Assembly: GCF_030146175.1 (NCBI RefSeq)
Contig: NZ_JASLCE010000086.1
Coordinates: 1-51,467, forward strand
DNA length: 51,467 nucleotides
Source of the DNA: Flavobacterium sp.
Lineage (GTDB): Bacteria > Bacteroidota > Bacteroidia > Flavobacteriales > Flavobacteriaceae
Reading direction: 5' to 3'
A program made the position numbers and the translations under genes. The notes under the pieces were generated by a model, which saw only the letters and a list, made by a program, of their open reading frames with translations, was not told the origin of the DNA and ran no database searches. Shown here one piece after another: positions 41,897 to 50,760 of this stretch (the stretch's first letter is position 1; the number at the start of each line of letters is the position of its first letter).

Positions 41897-42781
41897 TTAG
41901 CCGGAAATCGTTAACTGTGCTTTCTTTTCGCGCGCCAATACCGAAGTGTAATAACTGCACAACAGGTCGTATAATATCATTTCACACTGACGGTTATTGG
42001 AATCAAACAAACGGTTCATCATCATATGTATATGACTTCCCAATACATCGCTTAAACGTTCCGGTTCCAACGCTTGCCGTATTCTATTCGCCGCAACCAA
42101 AATCGTGTGATCTCTTTCCCGAAGCAATGCTTTTAGGTCGTTTGAATCGGGATCGCTTTTCATAAAACGATCGATTTCATTTTTATGATTCCGGTATTTG
42201 GTACTCAGGTCTTTTTTAGTCGCCGCATTTACCTGGAATTCCTTAAAAAATCCTGCTCTAAGATGTTCGACCAGGTTTTTCCGCGCTTCCCTATCATAAC
42301 CGAACACGTCCAAAAACGAATCGATTGCCGCCATTCCGACCATCCATCTTTCATTATCATTATCGGTAAGTTCCAATACCGTAAGCAGTTTGACAATGCA
42401 TTCGCTATCGTAAAAAAACAGCGTTTCGGTTTCTTCCATTACCATTTCTCCGTAACGACTCAATTCCCGTTCGTAGGTTTCGGTTTGGATTTTCCAGATC
42501 GTATGCTGATCCGATAAACGACGAAAGGTATCCCGAAAAGCGAGAATTACCATTCCGATATGTTCCGGTTGCGTAAGATGCAATCGCAGTCGCAGGTGAT
42601 GTTCCGGATCGGCATAGCGGATAAAAAACCATTTGTCGATTAATCCGTCGCGTAACAAACCGGTTACCACCGTATAAAAATGGTTGTACAACACCGAATC
42701 GGTTGTTGCAAAACCGGTATAAATCTTATAATACAGCCATTCTTCTCCTATAAGAAACGAGGCTTTAACATTGTTCTCCAT
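41897..42781 (-). CDS. lanthipeptide dehydratase elimination protein (LanB C-terminal domain)
   Basis: A 294-residue protein of the thiopeptide-type/SpaB C-terminal family: EEWLYYKIYTGFATTDSVL, WFFIRYADPEHHLRLRLHL, TYERELSRYGEMVMEETE. This domain removes glutamate from glutamylated Ser/Thr to give dehydro residues. In most Gram-positive LanB proteins it is fused to the glutamylation domain. Here it is a separate gene 11 bases downstream, as in the pinensin cluster of Chitinophaga. It is the last gene of the lanthipeptide operon. Confidence 0.9.
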   Translation of the reverse strand: MENNVKASFLIGEEWLYYKIYTGFATTDSVLYNHFYTVVTGLLRDGLIDKWFFIRYADPEHHLRLRLHLTQPEHIGMVILAFRDTFRRLSDQHTIWKIQTETYERELSRYGEMVMEETETLFFYDSECIVKLLTVLELTDNDNERWMVGMAAIDSFLDVFGYDREARKNLVEHLRAGFFKEFQVNAATKKDLSTKYRNHKNEIDRFMKSDPDSNDLKALLRERDHTILVAANRIRQALEPERLSDVLGSHIHMMMNRLFDSNNRQCEMILYDLLCSYYTSVLAREKKAQLTISG

Positions 42782-42792
42782 TTTGTTTCTTT

Positions 42793-45018
42793 TTAAGATC
42801 CGGTTTTAAAAAAAGAAAAAATAAACTCATTGGCGAAATACTCCGTTTCGTTTCCGCCTACCAGCGTCACATCGGTTCCCAGAAATTCTTCCAACTCGAA
42901 CACGCTTTTTTTCGCAACAGCCGAAACCAACATCTGAAAGGACGTCAGGTTTTCCAGATTTAATAATAACTTATTATCCCCTTCAACCAAAAAGACATAT
43001 TGCGGAATCTTTCGTTCGTCCCGCCATTGGGTAACTTCCGTTAAACCGGAGATGGTATCGATTTCTTTTAGTTTTTCAAATTCTTTGCCCAATACTTTCC
43101 ATTTGGCTTTCGACAGGATAACATTTTCGTATTCCACTCGTGGCAGAAAATTCGATTCGTCGCGGTGAACGCCCCAGTTCAGATACAAACCGCCTCTTTT
43201 ACCCTGCGCCTGTAAATCGCATAGGAAATGATAAACCGGCAATGCGTTATAACTGTAATTATGCGCATTTGTGAGTCGCGGTAAAACTTCTTTATTGTGC
43301 TTACGGGAACGCAATACGATCCGGCCGCTTTTTACCGAAACGCTTAAATCGGTTATCGGAAGCTGATTTTCTACAGGTTTACCTGAAGTTGCCAGATACG
43401 GAATCTCAAATTGCCTGAAATCCGGTCGCATCAGCACATTTCCAACTCTGTTTTCGGGTAGGTGAATGATTTCCGATACTAATTTATCCGGATTTAGTTC
43501 TTCTTCCGCCCGAATAATAGTGCGTGCATGTTTGTCCATTTCCGGATCGCCCAAACAGAAGCGTCCCATCAGATTGGCCGCGCCCGATCCGCCTACAGAT
43601 CGAATCACCAACTGCTCCGAGGTTTCCCCTTTTACCACCTCAGCAACGATCGAAAAGGTATCCGGAAGATCGTTCCATCCGGCTTCGGTTCCTTTTAAAT
43701 CGGCTTCCTCGATCCGGATTACGTTGCTTTTATTTTCCCGGGCTTCCTGCATTTTCCGATATAAAATACTATCGAGTGCCGTCCAGCGTACTTCTTTTCG
43801 TTTTTGTGTTCCAACATTCGGCACACGGATATTATGCAACAGTGTATTAATTCCTCCTTTGTAATTATTTACAGGATAACCAATACCCAATTCATTATCC
43901 AACACCAACGATAACGGAACCTCCCGGTCTTCGTAACGTTGCCGGAACTTTTCGATAAATTGCTGTAATTGCGGATTTTCGTTTTTGGGCGTGATCCGAT
44001 TTAATACGGTGATCGCCTTTTGAAGCGGAACCGTTACTTCCTGTGCCAATACATTCCGACTGGCGTTCAGAAACATATCCGTTTGAAAAATAAACTTTTC
44101 ATCAAAAGGGATTTCAAACCGGCGTAGTGTTTCTATCAGATCATGATAGCGTTCCGGATCGTTCCCTAAAGTATGATCAAGTGCGCCTATTTTTACGGCA
44201 ACTTCTTCCAATAACGCCACCTGTGCTTCCGCTCCTTTTATTTTTTTAAGAATGTTAAGCGTTTGTCCGATAAATTCCGTGCCCGAAACCGAAAGTTCCA
44301 TTTCGCTAACCAATATCTGATTATCGATTAACTCGTCGATAAATTCCGTTGCTTCCGCTTGGGTAATTTCATCGGAAACCAATGCCTCAGCCAACGTCGC
44401 TTTTAAAACACCCGTTTGCGCCTGTTTTAGGCAATCCCGAATATAATCCGAGCCTTCAATCTCGATCAGATGATGGATACGGTTTCCGTTTTTATACAGA
44501 CATTCCACATAGCGGATATGATCACCTATAAAATAGAGACTGGAATTCGGATAATACCGCAGTTGTTCCCGGATCGACGGATTGGTGGTAAACGATTGAT
44601 TTAACGCTCCCACAAAATTCATATCCAAACGGGTATGGCGTTTATTTTGTGTATAATCGGTATTTCGGATAGCACTTTCTTCTGCAAAAGTTCCTAATCC
44701 ACAACCGGCAAAAAGCCCAAAAGGAGTCGATCGGGAAGCCATTCGGGTCAGGTATTTCAGGAAAGAGAGACGAATTTTTTGGATCTCTTTTGGATCCTTA
44801 CTATTTCCCGACACCCATTTTTCTATTTCGCGGTATAAAACCGGCGAAGCCAGAAAAACGGCTTCTTTTACAACCGGGTTTTCAAATTGTTTTTTTATGT
44901 TTTCGTCCGATACCTCTTTTCCGGCAGTCAGTTTTAGAAAATGATCAACTGGAAGTAAAGGTGTTCTTAAGACGTAATTATCAAAGTTTATATAGGGCGA
45001 TTTTTGTTCCATGTACAT
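42793..45018 (-). CDS. lanthipeptide dehydratase glutamylation protein (LanB N-terminal domain)
   Basis: A 741-residue protein of the Lant_dehydr_N family (start ATG 45018 or 45012). Family phrases include LRTPLLPVDHF, FLKYLTRMASRSTPFGLFAGCGLG near the N-terminus, and later RWTALDSILYRKM, HLPENRVGNVLMRPDFRQFEIPYLA, and LRSRKHNKEVLPRLTNAHNY. It attaches glutamate from Glu-tRNA to Ser/Thr of the precursor peptide. It follows the LanC gene by 12 bases and pairs with the separate elimination protein. Confidence 0.92.
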   Translation of the reverse strand: MYMEQKSPYINFDNYVLRTPLLPVDHFLKLTAGKEVSDENIKKQFENPVVKEAVFLASPVLYREIEKWVSGNSKDPKEIQKIRLSFLKYLTRMASRSTPFGLFAGCGLGTFAEESAIRNTDYTQNKRHTRLDMNFVGALNQSFTTNPSIREQLRYYPNSSLYFIGDHIRYVECLYKNGNRIHHLIEIEGSDYIRDCLKQAQTGVLKATLAEALVSDEITQAEATEFIDELIDNQILVSEMELSVSGTEFIGQTLNILKKIKGAEAQVALLEEVAVKIGALDHTLGNDPERYHDLIETLRRFEIPFDEKFIFQTDMFLNASRNVLAQEVTVPLQKAITVLNRITPKNENPQLQQFIEKFRQRYEDREVPLSLVLDNELGIGYPVNNYKGGINTLLHNIRVPNVGTQKRKEVRWTALDSILYRKMQEARENKSNVIRIEEADLKGTEAGWNDLPDTFSIVAEVVKGETSEQLVIRSVGGSGAANLMGRFCLGDPEMDKHARTIIRAEEELNPDKLVSEIIHLPENRVGNVLMRPDFRQFEIPYLATSGKPVENQLPITDLSVSVKSGRIVLRSRKHNKEVLPRLTNAHNYSYNALPVYHFLCDLQAQGKRGGLYLNWGVHRDESNFLPRVEYENVILSKAKWKVLGKEFEKLKEIDTISGLTEVTQWRDERKIPQYVFLVEGDNKLLLNLENLTSFQMLVSAVAKKSVFELEEFLGTDVTLVGGNETEYFANEFIFSFFKTGS

Positions 45019-45030
45019 TGTGTTGAATCA

Positions 45031-46245
45031 TTACAAACTAAGGAATACCGCTTTGTCAACCAAAGGCGCTCCCATTGGAGAAAGTGTCGCCAGATAGGCC
45101 GTAGCGACTCCCGAAAGCCCTTCGAGCAACGAACTGTCGTTTTCCTTACGTTCGCCTCCATCATAAAGGCAATATCCTATTTCGGAATCGGTTCCTGTTT
45201 TATAATCGTATGTTTTTTGCAGCCAATAGTCCGCGGTTTCCCGGAACATTATTTCGCCGGTACGGTCGTAACTGTTTTTAAACAGCAATGCCAATCCGGC
45301 CGTTCCGTGACACAATCCGGCGTCGTGGTGCATCGTTTCAGCGATCAATCTCCGACCGGCTACCTGTTTTAATTTTGTTATCGTTTCCGCCTGTAAAGCC
45401 TCATCCTGTAAGACATCCGCCAATAATAAATGCGTATATAAAATCCCAAGATCACCGTAACACCAGGCTACTCTCGATGTTTCCGGTTTTGTCGTCCCGT
45501 TTCGATAATCCTCTTCCAACAACATCGTCGGATAATACGATTTTATAGTTCCTAATTCCTGAGTATTGTGGCGGTAAAAATTCAGACTTTCTTCCAGCAA
45601 TTTTCTACAGGTATCCGTTTGGATATTGTGTTTGATACATTTACCTAAAAAGTATTGGATTCCGGCATTTCCGTGTGCCAGACCAAAATCAATCTTATAG
45701 GCTTTTGTTTTAAAAAAATCGAACGTACTCCAATAACAGCGATTTTCTTCTCTTTTAGCGGTTATATTCAAGCGGTCGATTACCTTTTCAGCATAATCCG
45801 CCTGTCCTTTTTCAATAAAATAAAGTGCCATTCCCATCGCACCATGTAGTATATCCACATGATCTTCATCGAGATTATCATCCAGATGCTCTGCGATAAT
45901 TTCGTCAATTTCTTCGATAACTTCTTTATAATCGGCAATATCGATATGTTTCTCTGCTGCTAACTGGTACAAAAGGAATGCATAACCAGCCAGACCACCG
46001 CTAAAAGACGGATAAAACGCTTCACTTTCCGAAAGTATAGCATATACTTTATCAATATATTTTGTAAGAATGACAGGATCTACTAGTTCCGGAAATTGCT
46101 TCCGGATAGCTGTCAGTGTGAGAATGATCCCGGGTAATCCGGTATGTAATGCGATTTGGGCGACTTTATTATCACGAAAAAGTACTGTTTCGTTTTGCAG
46201 ATATGCCGCTATTGTATTCAGTTCCTTATAACTATCAAAATTCAT
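45031..46245 (-). CDS. lanthionine synthetase C family cyclase (LanC)
   Basis: I start at the ATG at 46245 (MNFDSYKELNTIAAYLQ), because the longer frame from 46323 runs through a hairpin (46281-46314). The 404-residue cyclase has the LanC repeats and zinc site: GLAHGNAGIQYFL, AWCYGDLGILY (Cys ligand) and GLCHGTAGLALLF (Cys-His ligands). It adds cysteine thiols to dehydrated residues to form lanthionine rings. It lies between the precursor gene and the dehydratase genes. Confidence 0.9.
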   Translation of the reverse strand: MNFDSYKELNTIAAYLQNETVLFRDNKVAQIALHTGLPGIILTLTAIRKQFPELVDPVILTKYIDKVYAILSESEAFYPSFSGGLAGYAFLLYQLAAEKHIDIADYKEVIEEIDEIIAEHLDDNLDEDHVDILHGAMGMALYFIEKGQADYAEKVIDRLNITAKREENRCYWSTFDFFKTKAYKIDFGLAHGNAGIQYFLGKCIKHNIQTDTCRKLLEESLNFYRHNTQELGTIKSYYPTMLLEEDYRNGTTKPETSRVAWCYGDLGILYTHLLLADVLQDEALQAETITKLKQVAGRRLIAETMHHDAGLCHGTAGLALLFKNSYDRTGEIMFRETADYWLQKTYDYKTGTDSEIGYCLYDGGERKENDSSLLEGLSGVATAYLATLSPMGAPLVDKAVFLSL

Positions 46246-46280
46246 AAACAAAAGTAGGTTCAAGGTCATTATTAAATGCA

Positions 46281-46314
46281 AAACCGTTGAAGAACCGGTA
46301 TTCTCCAACGGTTT
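46281..46314 (-). terminator. intercistronic hairpin between lanthipeptide precursor and LanC
   Basis: AAACCGTTG / CAACGGTTT, with an inner AGAA / TTCT helix and loop CCGGTA. On the minus strand only a short, broken T tract follows, so it looks like a leaky terminator giving more precursor than enzyme mRNA. Confidence 0.65.
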
Positions 46315-46349
46315 AAATAGCACAATTTTACACTATTGCATATTACAAT

Positions 46350-46371
46350 GCATTTATACAATTATAAATGC
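46350..46371 (-). promoter_or_regulatory. AT-rich hairpin after the precursor gene
   Basis: Perfect 9-base stem GCATTTATA / TATAAATGC with a 4-base loop, about 40 bases past the precursor stop and upstream of the second hairpin. It may protect the precursor mRNA 3' end. Confidence 0.45.
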
Positions 46372-46409
46372 GATGGTGTGCAATCGCTATTTATGCTACG
46401 ATGCTCTTT

Positions 46410-46640
46410 TTACATCTCTTCCCAAGTATAGGTCGGACAATAGTGATGTGTCACACATTCGATTTGTATACTTACACAATCCCTTCTTGTTAATTTTACA
46501 CCACAAGGCTCCGGATCTGTCCATTTTACTTCCGTTGCGAAGCTGGCACATGTTTCGTTTGTTCCACCACCCTGGATGTTTGCTTTTTCCTTATCCGTTA
46601 AAACGGAAACTACTTTCTTTTTTAAATTTAATCGTTTCAT
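46410..46640 (-). CDS. class I lanthipeptide precursor
   Basis: A 76-residue peptide. The leader (MKRLNLKKKVVSVLTDKEKA then NIQGG) matches the LNLKKK...L-x-D/E pattern of Bacteroidota class I lanthipeptides and ends in Gly24-Gly25. The core has five Cys (31, 46, 55, 62, 68) and ten Ser/Thr, enough for up to five lanthionine or methyllanthionine rings. LanC and split LanB genes follow on the same strand. Leader removal at GG would need a C39-type exporter, which is not in the window. Confidence 0.9.
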   Translation of the reverse strand: MKRLNLKKKVVSVLTDKEKANIQGGGTNETCASFATEVKWTDPEPCGVKLTRRDCVSIQIECVTHHYCPTYTWEEM

Positions 46641-46662
46641 TGTATAATAAATTTGATTGGTT

Positions 46663-46687
46663 GCGGTATTTAAAATGGTTTTACCGC
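46663..46687. promoter_or_regulatory. inverted repeat upstream of the lanthipeptide precursor
   Basis: GCGGTA / TACCGC around a 13-base AT-rich centre, 23 bases before the precursor ATG. It may be an operator or a leader hairpin; the divergent XRE regulator is a candidate binder. Confidence 0.35.
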
Positions 46688-46912
46688 TTCGAAAATGTTA
46701 TATTCGACCTGGTAACAACCTTAAAAAAACAATGCATTTTGAACCATTAAAATTTTTAATGAATCGCATTTGACATGATTAAAAATCTTGTTTTTTTCAA
46801 ATTTAGGAAGTAAAAAAATAGGTTCTTATTCGTTTTAAGGGTAATTTTACCCGTTTTTTATAGGATAATATTTATTTTTTATATTTTTAAGACCTAAAAA
46901 AAGAGTAATTAG

Positions 46913-47290
46913 ATGAATCGGACTGTAGGAGCAAAAATTCGCCATTTGAGAAAAACACGCGGTTATTCACAAGAAGAAGTTGCCGAAAAACTCAACATCT
47001 CACAATCGGCTTATGCCCGTATCGAAAACGGAGAAAGTCAATCCTGGGCTTCGCATATTGAACAGCTAAGTACGATTTTTGAGGTAAAGCCGAAGAGTTT
47101 TTTGTCTAAACAAAAAGAGGGTTCTCCTGCTAAAAAACAAAAGGATAAACTACAATTGCGGGATACTTTGATCGCTCTAGACGAAGTGTACCAAAAGCTA
47201 ATCGAACAATACGAAAAACGCCTGCAGGAAAAAGACGAACTGATTGCTTTATTAAAACACGGACTGGAAACCAAAAAGTTGCTACCGTAA
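46913..47290 (+). CDS. XRE-family transcriptional regulator
   Basis: A 125-residue protein. Residues 5-62 are an XRE helix-turn-helix (IRHLRKTRGYSQEEVAEKLNISQSAYARIENG). Residues about 85-120 form a coiled coil (LDEVYQKLIEQYEKRLQEKDELIALLKHGLE) for dimerisation. It diverges from the lanthipeptide operon across a 272-base gap with an inverted repeat, so it is the likely local regulator, though similar proteins occur alone in Flavobacteriia. Confidence 0.88.
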   Translation: MNRTVGAKIRHLRKTRGYSQEEVAEKLNISQSAYARIENGESQSWASHIEQLSTIFEVKPKSFLSKQKEGSPAKKQKDKLQLRDTLIALDEVYQKLIEQYEKRLQEKDELIALLKHGLETKKLLP

Positions 47291-47399
47291 CAGGTTACTT
47301 TTATTGGATTCTTATCGCTCTCTCCCAATATCTTAAAAACACTTTCCTTTTTTATACGGATTTCCGTACCGGTATCTTAGCTTATTTTGATCAATTTTA

Positions 47400-47426
47400 T
47401 CCCGTTTGAACGGGACTTCTTTTTTT
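47400..47426 (+). terminator. terminator after the XRE gene
   Basis: TCCCGTT / AACGGGA with a 2-base loop, then CTTCTTTTTTT. Its T-run overlaps the -33 element of the rmuC promoter. Confidence 0.75.
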
Positions 47427-47456
47427 GCATTCCTAAAAAACAAATAGCTATTTTTA
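47425..47456 (+). promoter_or_regulatory. rmuC promoter
   Basis: TTG, 21 bases, then TATTTTTA (one mismatch to TAnnTTTG), 27 bases before the ATG at 47484. Confidence 0.45.
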
Positions 47457-47483
47457 CAGAACCATTACATAACAAAACAAACG

Positions 47484-48848
47484 ATGTTACAAACTCTAGT
47501 TTTACTCGCCGCATTTATTTTAGCACTGGCTATCGGAATCTATCTTGGAAAAGCCCTATTCAGCGCGCGTTCACAATCGGAAAAATCGGGATTGGAAGAG
47601 CGTATTAACGGTCTGTTAGCACAACAGGAACAACTCAAACAACAGTTTTTACAGGAACGCAGTCAGTTTGAGCGACAGTTGGCATTGGTTCAGACTGAAA
47701 AGGAAAACATCCGCAACGAAAAAGAAGCGCTGGCCATACAGCTTTCCAAAAAAGAAGTCGACTTTGAAAATCTTTGGGAACGCAACAAAGAACAAAAAGA
47801 GGAAGTAAACCAGCTACAGGAAAAATTCACCAAAGAATTCGAAAATCTGGCTAATAAAATCCTGGAAGAAAAAACCAATAAGTTTACCGAACAGAACAAA
47901 GAAAACTTAAAAAACATACTATCGCCATTACAGGAGCGTATTCACTTATTTGAAAAGAAAGTTGAAGATACCCATAAAGAGAGTATCGACTATCACGCTG
48001 CTTTACGTCAGCAAATTCTAAATCTGCGGGAAACAAACGAGCAGATGAGCAAAGAAACGCTAAACCTAACCAAGGCATTGAAAGGCGACACCAAAATGCA
48101 AGGAAACTGGGGCGAGCTGATTTTGGAAAAAGTACTGGAAAAATCAGGATTGGAAAAAGGACGCGAATATGAAGTACAGCAAAGTTTTGTAACTGAAGAA
48201 GGCAATCGTGTACAGCCGGACGTTGTGATCAACTTACCGGACGGTAAAAAAATGATCGTCGATTCCAAAGTATCCCTTACCGCTTACGAACGTTATGTAA
48301 ACGAAGACGACGAAACGACTCGAATTCACTACCTGAAAGAGCATGTTAACTCGATAAAACGTCATGTTGACCAACTGGGCGGTAAAAACTATCACGATCT
48401 GTATCAGATGGAAAGTCCGGATTTTGTATTGCTATTTATCCCGATGGAACCTGCTTTTGCAATCGCTTTAAATGAAGATGCTACCTTATACAACAAGGCT
48501 TTTGAAAAAAATATTGTGATCGTTACTCCGTCGACCTTATTGGCAACTTTGCGTACCATTGACAGTATGTGGACCAATCAGAAACAACAGGAAAACGCTT
48601 ATGAAATTGCCCGTCAGGCCGGTGCTTTATACGACAAATTCGAAGGCTTTGTAAACGATCTGATCAAGATTGGTAAAAAAATGGACGAAGCCAAAACCGA
48701 ATACCAGGGCGCCATGAACAAACTGGTTGACGGAAAAGGAAACTTGATCACCAGTGTAGAAAAATTAAAAAAGATGGGCGCCAAAGCCAAAAAGGCATTA
48801 CCCGAAAGCATCCTAAACCGTGCTAATAACAACGAACTAACCGAATAA
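47484..48848 (+). CDS. rmuC: DNA recombination protein RmuC
   Basis: A 454-residue protein. One N-terminal transmembrane helix (LVLLAAFILALAIGIYLG) is followed by a long coiled coil (about 30-190) and the RmuC nuclease-like domain: KGDTKMQGNWGELILEKVLEKSGL, QPDVVINLPDGKKMIVDSKVSL, FVLLFIPMEPAFAIAL, NIVIVTPSTLLATLRTI. RmuC limits inversions and recombination at short inverted repeats. The DSKVSL block carries the PD-(D/E)xK-like residues. The thioesterase gene follows after 2 bases. Confidence 0.95.
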   Translation: MLQTLVLLAAFILALAIGIYLGKALFSARSQSEKSGLEERINGLLAQQEQLKQQFLQERSQFERQLALVQTEKENIRNEKEALAIQLSKKEVDFENLWERNKEQKEEVNQLQEKFTKEFENLANKILEEKTNKFTEQNKENLKNILSPLQERIHLFEKKVEDTHKESIDYHAALRQQILNLRETNEQMSKETLNLTKALKGDTKMQGNWGELILEKVLEKSGLEKGREYEVQQSFVTEEGNRVQPDVVINLPDGKKMIVDSKVSLTAYERYVNEDDETTRIHYLKEHVNSIKRHVDQLGGKNYHDLYQMESPDFVLLFIPMEPAFAIALNEDATLYNKAFEKNIVIVTPSTLLATLRTIDSMWTNQKQQENAYEIARQAGALYDKFEGFVNDLIKIGKKMDEAKTEYQGAMNKLVDGKGNLITSVEKLKKMGAKAKKALPESILNRANNNELTE

Positions 48849-48850
48849 AA

Positions 48851-49402
48851 ATGAGTACCGAACCTAAGAAAATCAGCTCTTCGCGGATCAGTATTTCCGA
48901 ACTGATGCTGCCTTCGCATTCCAATTTTAGCGGAAAAATACACGGAGGTTATCTCCTCTCGTTAATGGATCAGATTGCGTTTGCCTGTGCTTCGAAATAT
49001 TCGGGTCGCTATTGTGTAACCGCATCGGTTGATACAGTCGATTTCCTAAATCCGATTGAAGTAGGCGAACTGGTTACGTTAAAAGCTTGTGTCAATTATG
49101 TAGGCCGAAGCTCTATGGTTGTTGGTATTCGGGTTGTTTCGCAAAACATCCAGACTGGAAAAATAAAACACAGCAATTCCTCTTATTTTACGATGGTAGC
49201 CCAAGATGATAATGGTAATAGTATTGCCGTACCCAAACCGATATTATCCACTTTGGACGAAGTGCGTCGTTTTTATGATTCCCTTCGACGAATAAAGACC
49301 AAGAAAGAACACGCTGAACACACCAATAATTTTGACCACACCAGCCAGGAAGCATTAGACAGACTTTCTGATTATGGCGTTACACTGGCATTAAAAAGAT
49401 AA
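48851..49402 (+). CDS. acyl-CoA thioesterase, hotdog fold (YciA-like)
   Basis: A 183-residue hotdog protein: SNFSGKIHGGYLLSLMDQIAFACASKYSG is the catalytic segment with the conserved Gly-Gly and Asp, followed by VTASVDTVDFLNPIEVGELVTLKACVNYVG. These cleave acyl-CoA thioesters in the cytoplasm. It starts 2 bases after rmuC, so the two are co-transcribed. A hairpin terminator follows. Confidence 0.9.
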   Translation: MSTEPKKISSSRISISELMLPSHSNFSGKIHGGYLLSLMDQIAFACASKYSGRYCVTASVDTVDFLNPIEVGELVTLKACVNYVGRSSMVVGIRVVSQNIQTGKIKHSNSSYFTMVAQDDNGNSIAVPKPILSTLDEVRRFYDSLRRIKTKKEHAEHTNNFDHTSQEALDRLSDYGVTLALKR

Positions 49403-49417
49403 ATGATATTTAGAAAT

Positions 49418-49459
49418 AAACCGCACCCAAAGATAGCGTCTGACATTTGGGTGCAGTTT
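49418..49459. terminator. terminator between convergent genes
   Basis: AAACCGCACCCAAA / TTTGGGTGCAGTTT (one mismatch) with a 14-base loop, AT-rich on both sides. It ends the rmuC/thioesterase transcript and may also serve the minus-strand gene ending at 49515. Confidence 0.7.
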
Positions 49460-49514
49460 ATATTTATATTTTAAATCGTATGTTTTAAGTCTAATATATG
49501 TCTGTATATCTCTC

Positions 49515-50699
49515 TTATTTTTTTATGATTTTTTTCGTTGTTTGCATTCCTTCGTCGTCTTCGACAATTAGCAAATACATTCCTTTTTCATTCGAAGTAA
49601 GATCTACCTGATTTGTCTCCGACCGGGTAATTAACCTTCCCATTACATCATACCCTTTTAACGAGCGTATATTCTGATCTGACAATACCGTAAATAAACC
49701 TTCGGACGGATTCGGTAGTATCTTAATTTCTCTTATCTGACTTAAGACAAAATCTTCGTTTTTAAGTTTTTTACTTTTAACACCTCTTACCGTAAAGGCG
49801 AAATTAACAGCCTTTAAAGCAACCCAATCGTCTAATCCAAAATCAAATCTTTTTGCATACGGACCGGCTTCGGTTTTTAATGATCTCCAAAACCATTCTG
49901 CTAACAAACCATCTGAAAATAACGGCGCAAAAGATACCCAGTATCTTACATTTTTTTCCAAAGTCACTGCCGGCGCTCCATCCAACTCAAGTGCACGTTT
50001 CACATCGACAGTATAATCATTAAGTTCTTTACGATTGTCAGGTTCATCACTTATTAAAGTCAGATGTTGGTAAATAGCTTTAGAATCCTCATGAAGCAAA
50101 AGATCCATGACTACATCCTCACCTTCCACCGTTGGTTTCCCAGAAGGGGATCCATCTTTGTCTTTATATATAGATACCCCTAAACCGGAATTAAATGAAA
50201 AATCCTGCACTTGAAATCCATAAAAGGTAATACTTGACAAATCAAAAGATTCCGAAGTCTGAAAACTGTCAGTAAAGACACTATCATGATCACTCTTTGT
50301 TATACTTGCTTTAAACCCCGTCGAAATATCATCGGGATCAACATTCCGTTGAAAAATTATTGATTCTTCGGCTGAAGAATCCGCTACAACAACAAAATCA
50401 TATATTTCATCCAGATTACGGGAACCATCCCTAAGTTTTTGCACTCCAAAATAATACGTTCCCGGTTCACCGATACTGTTGGACCACGTTCCATTTCCAG
50501 TCAGAAGTTCGCTAGTTCTTAACTCCTCCCCCGTATCTTTTCTACCAAATACAATCCAATCCGTTCCCGCTTCTGGAAATTTTTTATAGTATAGAATGAT
50601 TTCTTCGTTAACTTGATAGGTAAACTTCGGTAATTGCAACTGTTGTGCAAATGAAAATAGCGGCAATAAAAGGGTCAGTACTAATATTTTTTTTATCAT
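49515..50699 (-). CDS. T9SS-sorted secreted protein
   Basis: A 394-residue protein with a signal peptide (ILVLTLLLPLFSFAQ). An N-terminal Ig-like domain (VNEEIILYYKKFPEAGTDWIVFG, GTWSNSIGEPGTYYFGV) precedes a beta-sandwich region (SSITFYGFQVQDFSF, LEKNVRYWVSFAPLFSDG). A T9SS sorting domain ends it (IKILPNPSEGLFTVLSD, DVMGRLITRSE, GMYLLIVEDDEGMQTTKKI). It is a paralogue of the next gene at the window edge. Exported through the outer membrane by T9SS; ligand or role unknown. Confidence 0.85.
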   Translation of the reverse strand: MIKKILVLTLLLPLFSFAQQLQLPKFTYQVNEEIILYYKKFPEAGTDWIVFGRKDTGEELRTSELLTGNGTWSNSIGEPGTYYFGVQKLRDGSRNLDEIYDFVVVADSSAEESIIFQRNVDPDDISTGFKASITKSDHDSVFTDSFQTSESFDLSSITFYGFQVQDFSFNSGLGVSIYKDKDGSPSGKPTVEGEDVVMDLLLHEDSKAIYQHLTLISDEPDNRKELNDYTVDVKRALELDGAPAVTLEKNVRYWVSFAPLFSDGLLAEWFWRSLKTEAGPYAKRFDFGLDDWVALKAVNFAFTVRGVKSKKLKNEDFVLSQIREIKILPNPSEGLFTVLSDQNIRSLKGYDVMGRLITRSETNQVDLTSNEKGMYLLIVEDDEGMQTTKKIIKK

Positions 50700-50760
50700 G
50701 GCTTATATATTTTTTTAGTATCTCTAATAATGAACACTCTTGTTTATACATCCCGATATC

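Noticed and set aside
45031..46323. Longer LanC start at 46323
   Set aside because: The extra 26 codons read through the intercistronic hairpin and do not resemble LanC proteins; the ATG at 46245 fits better.
46373..46750. Plus-strand frame of 125 codons over the lanthipeptide precursor
   Set aside because: The minus-strand precursor has a family leader and operon context; the plus frame has no recognisable features.
46798..46805. CAAATTTA (minus TAAATTTG) as the -7 element of the lanthipeptide operon
   Set aside because: It fits TAnnTTTG but has no TTG upstream and lies about 155 bases from the precursor ATG, so it was not listed as a promoter.
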